This document shows, one piece after another, positions 30,318 to 34,084 of a DNA stretch of 34,084 bases (positions are counted from its first letter, which is position 1; each line of letters begins with the position of its first letter). The stretch is from Candidatus Methylarchaceae archaeon HK02M2 (GTDB lineage Archaea; Thermoproteota; Nitrososphaeria; Nitrososphaerales; JACAEJ01). Under the pieces are notes generated by a model that made no database searches, was not told the origin of the DNA, and saw only the letters and a list, made by a program, of their open reading frames with translations. Made by a program: the position numbers and the translations under genes. The DNA is taken from NCBI GenBank assembly GCA_024256165.1, contig JAKLZG010000064.1, positions 1 through 34,084 of the forward strand, read 5' to 3'.

Positions 30318-31214
30318 ATGTCTATAGATGGACAAAAAGGGTGGTTGATCGCCCCAGGACCGGCATCAAAAGACTTAGCAACTAGTTTAGCTGAAAAATT
30401 GGGTGCAGATCTTGTAAAAATTGATGCCAAACTCTTTCCAGATGGTGAGAGCTACTTCAGGATTATGAGCGATGTTATGAATAAACGTGTTGCAATAGTG
30501 CAGTCATCCTATCCACCAATCGACAGGTATATACTGCAATTGTTGTTTTTAGCTCACAAACTAAATGAAGATGGTGCAGAGGTTCATGCAGTAATCCCGT
30601 ACTTAGCTTACGCCAGGCAACATAAGATCTTCCTTCATGGGGAGATCGTAAGCTTAGGAGTTTTATCTCATCTACTTAGATCTGTGGGAGTTAGAAGGTT
30701 GGTTACTATCGATATACATAATGTAGAAGGGCTGGGACTGTTCTCCATTCCTGCCTATAGCGTGTCAGCAATTCCTCTGATGGCTAAGTACTTTAAAAAG
30801 TACAATTTGAATGAGACTATTGCGGTATCTCCTGACCTTGGTGGGTCGATCAGAGTGGAAGCTTTTGCAAAAATACTAGGCGTTGAGTACTTATCACTTG
30901 CTAAAGTTAGGGATCAAGTTACAGGGGAGATTATGTTAGAAGAAATAACAAAAAACGTTCAAGGCAAGGACGCAATTCTTGTTGATGATATTATAAGTAG
31001 TGGTAGGACGGTGGAATTGGCTGCACTCAAATTAAAAGATTGTGGTGTTAGGAAAGTATTTGTAACTTGTGTCCATCCGTTACTGACTGATGATGCTTTA
31101 GATAGGATAAAGAATGCTGGTGTTGAAGAGCTTGTAGGAACGAATACTATACCAAGCTCTATCAGCAAGATCGATGTAGCGTCTGTATTAGCATCCCACT
31201 TGTCTACCCTCTAA
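30318..31214 (+). CDS. prs: Ribose-phosphate pyrophosphokinase (PRPP synthetase)
   Basis: A 298-residue archaeal enzyme that makes PRPP from ribose 5-phosphate and ATP, feeding PurF, TrpD and CobT-type chemistry. Motifs: LFPDGESYFRI, VIPYLAYARQHK (the flexible ATP loop), RRLVTIDIHN, VSPDLGGSIRVEAFA, and the PRPP-binding loop AILVDDIISSGRT near 213-225. The C-terminus ends as usual for the family. Length is shorter than the 315 residues of bacterial enzymes but typical for archaea. ATG 30318. It converges with an unknown helical protein with only five bases between stops. It does not lie in the pur operon but supplies it. Confidence 0.95.
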   Translation: MSIDGQKGWLIAPGPASKDLATSLAEKLGADLVKIDAKLFPDGESYFRIMSDVMNKRVAIVQSSYPPIDRYILQLLFLAHKLNEDGAEVHAVIPYLAYARQHKIFLHGEIVSLGVLSHLLRSVGVRRLVTIDIHNVEGLGLFSIPAYSVSAIPLMAKYFKKYNLNETIAVSPDLGGSIRVEAFAKILGVEYLSLAKVRDQVTGEIMLEEITKNVQGKDAILVDDIISSGRTVELAALKLKDCGVRKVFVTCVHPLLTDDALDRIKNAGVEELVGTNTIPSSISKIDVASVLASHLSTL

Positions 31215-31219
31215 TTTTT

Positions 31220-31831
31220 TTATTCATCACATTCGAATGTTTTTTCACTTAGCGTTGATTCTTCCTCAGATAAGACTTGTAGAGAGCTCACAAAGGGCTG
31301 AAATTCTTCAGCATACCTCTCTACAATTTGGCTCAAACTCTGAAGAGCTTCGACTTTTTCATACATTGCTACAAAAATTGTATTAAAAGCTAAGCTTGTT
31401 TTAGTAAGGGTATAAAAATAAGCTTCAACTTCGTCGACCCCAAATAAGCTTAATCTATAAGGGTCTCTAGAAAAAAGTTCTGAGAAAAAGCTAATGTGTA
31501 CCTTGAGTATATCAAGGGCGTAGAGCATTGAATTGAGGATACTATCATCTACAACTCTTTTCTTAACTTCTTTGCGAAGAAATTCAAAATAATTATCATA
31601 ATGCTTGATAATCCTTTGCATAATTGGATAAAGATTTAAAGAATAGAGAAGGTAATGAATAACTTCTGTTTCAATAGCTGACTCTTTATCATCAGCCTCA
31701 ATGATAGGAAGGATTACTTTCTTAATTATTATATCCGAAATATACTTGAAATAACCCATTTCTTCCTCTGCCAAATTAGAAAAATATTCCTTTAGAATAT
31801 CTTCCCTTGGAAGAGTTATTATTACACTCAT
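31220..31831 (-). CDS. Unknown helical protein
   Basis: I do not recognise this 203-residue protein. It appears wholly alpha-helical, rich in Glu, Leu, Tyr and Phe, with no transmembrane stretch, a single cysteine close to the C-terminus and no catalytic motif. Segments such as FFSELFSRDPYRLSLFG and VERYAEEFQPFVSSLQVL suggest a helical bundle. The start ATG at 31831 has GAGGT about 13 bases upstream, and a TATA-like AGTTTATAGTAAAT (minus strand) lies further up at about 31867-31880. The region before it is long, so it has its own promoter. Confidence 0.75.
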   Translation of the reverse strand: MSVIITLPREDILKEYFSNLAEEEMGYFKYISDIIIKKVILPIIEADDKESAIETEVIHYLLYSLNLYPIMQRIIKHYDNYFEFLRKEVKKRVVDDSILNSMLYALDILKVHISFFSELFSRDPYRLSLFGVDEVEAYFYTLTKTSLAFNTIFVAMYEKVEALQSLSQIVERYAEEFQPFVSSLQVLSEEESTLSEKTFECDE

Positions 31832-32189
31832 CTCGTGATATACCTCTATTTTGGCTAGTCACTTATTTACTATAAACTTAGTGCTAAACACGTTTATATA
31901 AGAACTCTTATCTGTATGAGAATAACATTAGTCGTTTATATCATAATACGTCTCTTGGAAGATTTTTTATGGAAAAGGAGTTTGAGGAAAGATTATGAAA
32001 AGAATGAGGTAAGGAACCTTATATTCAATATGTGTATCCGAATTAAGTACAAATTGAGACAATAACATCAATTTTATACGTCCCTTTTCTTCAAACAATA
32101 TGTGATGTCCTGTTTCGACATAATTAATTTGAAGTTTAGTTTTCCAATTAAAAACTTCTTTTATGTAAGTCTCACCATCATTATCTTAA
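31832..32189. other. Gene-poor gap with possible gene remnant on the minus strand
   Basis: About 358 bases. It holds the promoter of the helical protein gene. On the minus strand a frame of 72 codons is open (31967-32185) with protein-like composition (DGETYIKEVFNWKTK near its start, HHILFEEKGRIKLMLLSQF later) but no ATG or GTG at its beginning and no SD. It may be a decayed gene or chance. GAAGTTT and AAACTTC (32131-32158) could form a weak hairpin before the methyltransferase gene. No tRNA or known RNA seen. Confidence 0.35.
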
Positions 32190-33218
32190 ATGGCGAATTC
32201 GATACAACAATGTAGAAATACTTTCTTCTTACTCTCAGGAGAGAAGAGCACCCTTAATCAGGCTGAGTTAAGAGCCCTTGTGGAAATTTATGATCGTAAA
32301 GCAAGATTTGAGAAGATTGGTGAGCGTGTATTCGTTGTAAGTGGAAAATTCAACCCAAATATAATTGTAAAGAGAGGCGCGTATGTGAATGCTGGCGGTC
32401 TTCTTCTAACTCAATGTAAAATGGAAGATATGGAAAGGTCGATAAACTCTATAGCTTTTGAAGAATTCATTGATGACTCAAAAATCTTTTCAGCATCAGT
32501 CTTTAATCTATCCAATAAACCGCTATCGGAGAAAGTAGAAATCATCATAGGCTCTGCTGTGAAAAGAAGAATCCCCAAAGCTAAAGTTTCACTTACAAAT
32601 CCTAAGCAGATCGTAACCGGTATAATTTCTAATGCTAATCTTATCATAGGTATTACAGATTATATGAATAAGAAAGGGTGGGTATTAAGGCGACCTAGGA
32701 CCAGACCTTTCTTCCATCCTTCGGTACTATATCCTAAGTTTGCAAGAGGTTTGGTCAACCTATCACGCATTAAAGAAAGAGAAATTCTTCTCGATCCATT
32801 CTGTGGTACAGGAAGCATCTTGATAGAAGCATCATTTATTGGAGCCAACTGTGTTGGCATAGATATATCTATGAAGATGTGTCGAGGAGCTATGAATAAC
32901 CTAATGCATTATAGGCTTACAACCCTTGGAATCATAAACTCAAACTCTCTAAAACTTCCTATAAGGCAAGCGGATGCAATAGCAACTGACATTCCATATG
33001 GAAGATGCGCATCATCAAGGGGTTTAAAGACTTCCAATCTGCTACAAGAATTCATCTCGAAAGCAAAGGATATATTACCTAAAGGAAGGTATTGTATTTT
33101 TGTCCATCCTAAAACAATTAGACTAGATGACTTAGATGGCTTTGAGGTAAAGGAAGACCATGAGGTCTATGTTCACAGAAGGTTAACTAGGGCTATAACT
33201 GTCCTAAAGAGAAAGTAG
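32190..33218 (+). CDS. tRNA (guanine-10-N2)-methyltransferase Trm-G10 type (THUMP domain)
   Basis: A 342-residue RNA methyltransferase. The N-terminal half (residues about 1-160) contains a THUMP-type RNA-binding region, ending in a segment such as KKGWVLRRPRTRPFFHPSVL, characteristic of the Trm11/Trm-G10 family. The methyltransferase half has the SAM loop LLDPFCGTGSILIEA, then NCVGIDIS, and the catalytic motif TDIPYGRCAS corresponding to D-P-P-Y for N2-guanine methylation; here the first proline is isoleucine. The archaeal enzymes form m2G or m2,2G at position 10 of tRNA. ATG at 32190. Single gene; TFS converges from downstream with about 90 bases between. Confidence 0.9.
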   Translation: MANSIQQCRNTFFLLSGEKSTLNQAELRALVEIYDRKARFEKIGERVFVVSGKFNPNIIVKRGAYVNAGGLLLTQCKMEDMERSINSIAFEEFIDDSKIFSASVFNLSNKPLSEKVEIIIGSAVKRRIPKAKVSLTNPKQIVTGIISNANLIIGITDYMNKKGWVLRRPRTRPFFHPSVLYPKFARGLVNLSRIKEREILLDPFCGTGSILIEASFIGANCVGIDISMKMCRGAMNNLMHYRLTTLGIINSNSLKLPIRQADAIATDIPYGRCASSRGLKTSNLLQEFISKAKDILPKGRYCIFVHPKTIRLDDLDGFEVKEDHEVYVHRRLTRAITVLKRK

Positions 33219-33307
33219 CACTATAGATTGAAAAATTCTCTACTTCTCAAACATGAACTACAAAGGTTTGATTATTTTATATTAAAGATATCTATTAAAT
33301 TTACAAA

Positions 33308-33646
33308 TTATGCATAAAATCTCCAAGTGTAATTACATTTTGTGCACCTGTAGAATTGAGTAGGTGGTTCATCTCCACTTCTAGTTTGCAGGAACCACCA
33401 ATATGCATTCGTATTGTCACATTTAGGGCATTCTATGGTGGTGGTAGGTAATGTCTTAATTTCATCTGCTTCATCTCCAAGCACTTTTATATAAGTTCTT
33501 GACGCGCTTTCCTCTGTTTTAGCCATAAGCTTTTCTATTCTGGTGTAAAAACCACATTTTTCACAAGCTAAACCAGGGAATGATATATCTCCAATCTTAA
33601 TGAGTTTGTACTTAAGCTTTGTACCACATTTTTCACAGAACTGCAT
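33308..33646 (-). CDS. tfs: Transcription factor S (TFIIS-like cleavage factor)
   Basis: A 112-residue zinc protein that stimulates transcript cleavage by paused archaeal RNA polymerase. N-terminal ribbon FCEKCGTKL with CEKCGF; C-terminal ribbon ECPKC with CTKCNYTWRF. Between the latter is TRSGDEPPTQFYRC, which carries the acidic Asp-Glu pair of the catalytic hairpin. The ATG at 33646 is preferred over TTG 33649 since GGAGTGAT precedes it, overlapping the end of rpoL. That overlap implies translation with rpoL from one mRNA. Length and motif spacing are standard, and an inactive paralog is unlikely because both acidic residues remain. Confidence 0.95.
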   Translation of the reverse strand: MQFCEKCGTKLKYKLIKIGDISFPGLACEKCGFYTRIEKLMAKTEESASRTYIKVLGDEADEIKTLPTTTIECPKCDNTNAYWWFLQTRSGDEPPTQFYRCTKCNYTWRFYA

Positions 33647-33650
33647 CAAA

Positions 33651-33938
33651 TCACTCCGACTTTTGACCCAGACTTATTTTTATTTCTGAAAGCATTTCAG
33701 CTGATTTTTCTATTGCTTTTAAAATATTCGAAATTAAAACATCTACAGGTTCAACATCCTTTGTTTGAATTCTCATAGTAAGCCTATTTAGCAATGGATG
33801 TTGTTGGATAACTCCAGCAAATAATATACGCTCATCCTCAAGGAGTTCATGGTGAATAATATGCGGTATAGATATGTCTTCATCAGTTATATGCATAAGT
33901 AAAGTCTTGCTTTCATTGGAAAGTACTTTGAGTTCCAT
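33651..33938 (-). CDS. rpoL: DNA-directed RNA polymerase subunit L
   Basis: A 95-residue subunit homologous to eukaryotic Rpb11, which pairs with subunit D to seed polymerase assembly. The sequence shows LKVLSNESKTLLMHITDEDISIPHII, then LLEDERILFAGVIQQHPLLNRLTMRIQT, matching the Rpb11 pattern of SHTLGN-like and H-P-L segments; the second is well conserved. It then ends in a long helix (LISNILKAIEKSAEMLSEI). The ATG at 33938 follows a probable upstream gene by about 43 bases, and TFS begins at its 3' end, so these genes likely form an operon. Confidence 0.93.
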   Translation of the reverse strand: MELKVLSNESKTLLMHITDEDISIPHIIHHELLEDERILFAGVIQQHPLLNRLTMRIQTKDVEPVDVLISNILKAIEKSAEMLSEIKISLGQKSE

Positions 33939-33980
33939 TAGTCTGTTATCATCATCGGAGCAAGTTAATAAGAATTACCC

Positions 33981-34084
33981 TTATGATTTTGTAAGGTTTG
34001 TGCACTCCTGGCATAGATCTCTAGATATACTAACGTTGGATACTTTTAGGTCTCTAAATCTCCTTCTAAACGATGTATATATAA
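33981..34084 (-). CDS. Probable 3' end of a gene cut by the window edge
   Basis: On the minus strand one frame is open from the window edge (first full codon at 34082) for 33 codons to a TAA at 33981-33983, while the other two frames have early stops. The predicted end, VSISRDLCQECTNLTKS, contains a Cys-x-x-Cys and would belong to a zinc-binding C-terminus. It lies 42 bases before rpoL on the same strand. Exosome protein Csl4, which ends in a zinc ribbon and in some archaea is next to rpoL, is one option, but the evidence is thin and I leave the product open. Confidence 0.4.
   Translation of the reverse strand, partial: IYTSFRRRFRDLKVSNVSISRDLCQECTNLTKS

Overview
The window reads as archaeal chromosome. 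The gene families point there: rpoL and transcription factor S, a Nob1-type PIN ribonuclease with a zinc ribbon, tRNA G10 methyltransferase, a GPN-loop GTPase, the formate-dependent purine enzyme PurP, and the archaeal CobT and COG2522 regulator families. TTG starts are common, and genes show either short Shine-Dalgarno (SD) leaders or a TATA box about 25-35 bases before the start codon. DNA is A+T-rich (about 25-37% G+C in most lines I counted). The lineage cannot be fixed by reading alone; a TACK-type archaeon (Thermoproteota/Bathyarchaeia-like) is a low-confidence guess. I see no tRNA, rRNA, CRISPR array, transposase or integrase.

Layout. 1-2366: the 3' end of trpD, a cobT-like gene behind an unusually palindrome-rich leader, and a convergent XRE-type regulator whose own promoter carries related motifs. 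2680-5505: a large FAD oxidase fused to iron-sulfur and CCG domains. 5506-5750: a gap packed with inverted repeats. 5751-9010 (minus strand): a dihydroorotate dehydrogenase-like enzyme and a methyltransferase/ATP-grasp fusion of raised G+C. 9237-12656: a small unknown protein, endonuclease IV, an unknown membrane protein, nob1 and nadK. 12892-23476: a purine synthesis block, purS-purQ-purL-purF-purF paralog, then purD-purE, then purM-purP. 23604-27807: an ADP-ribosylglycohydrolase, a ribbon-helix-helix/PurM-like fusion, a CinA-Nudix fusion and a GPN GTPase. 27819-31831: a zinc-ribbon protein, two pyruvate-formate-lyase-activase-like radical SAM proteins, PRPP synthetase and an unknown helical protein. 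32190-34084: tRNA G10 methyltransferase, TFS, rpoL and probably the 3' end of another gene.

How they work together. PRPP synthetase makes the substrate for PurF, and the pur block covers IMP synthesis steps 1, 2, 4, 5, 6 and 9; purN/T, purK, purC, purB and purO/H are not in the window. The most notable points are: a tandem PurF paralog that has lost the N-terminal catalytic cysteine and the glutamine-site residues but keeps the PRPP loop and the Fe-S cysteines; a DNA-binding RHH domain fused to a PurM-like domain beside the pur genes, with direct repeats in front of purS as a possible target; a CinA N-domain joined to Nudix instead of the usual amidase, next to an ADP-ribosylglycohydrolase; and an orphan methyltransferase/D-Ala-D-Ala-ligase-like fusion. 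All functional links between these are inference.
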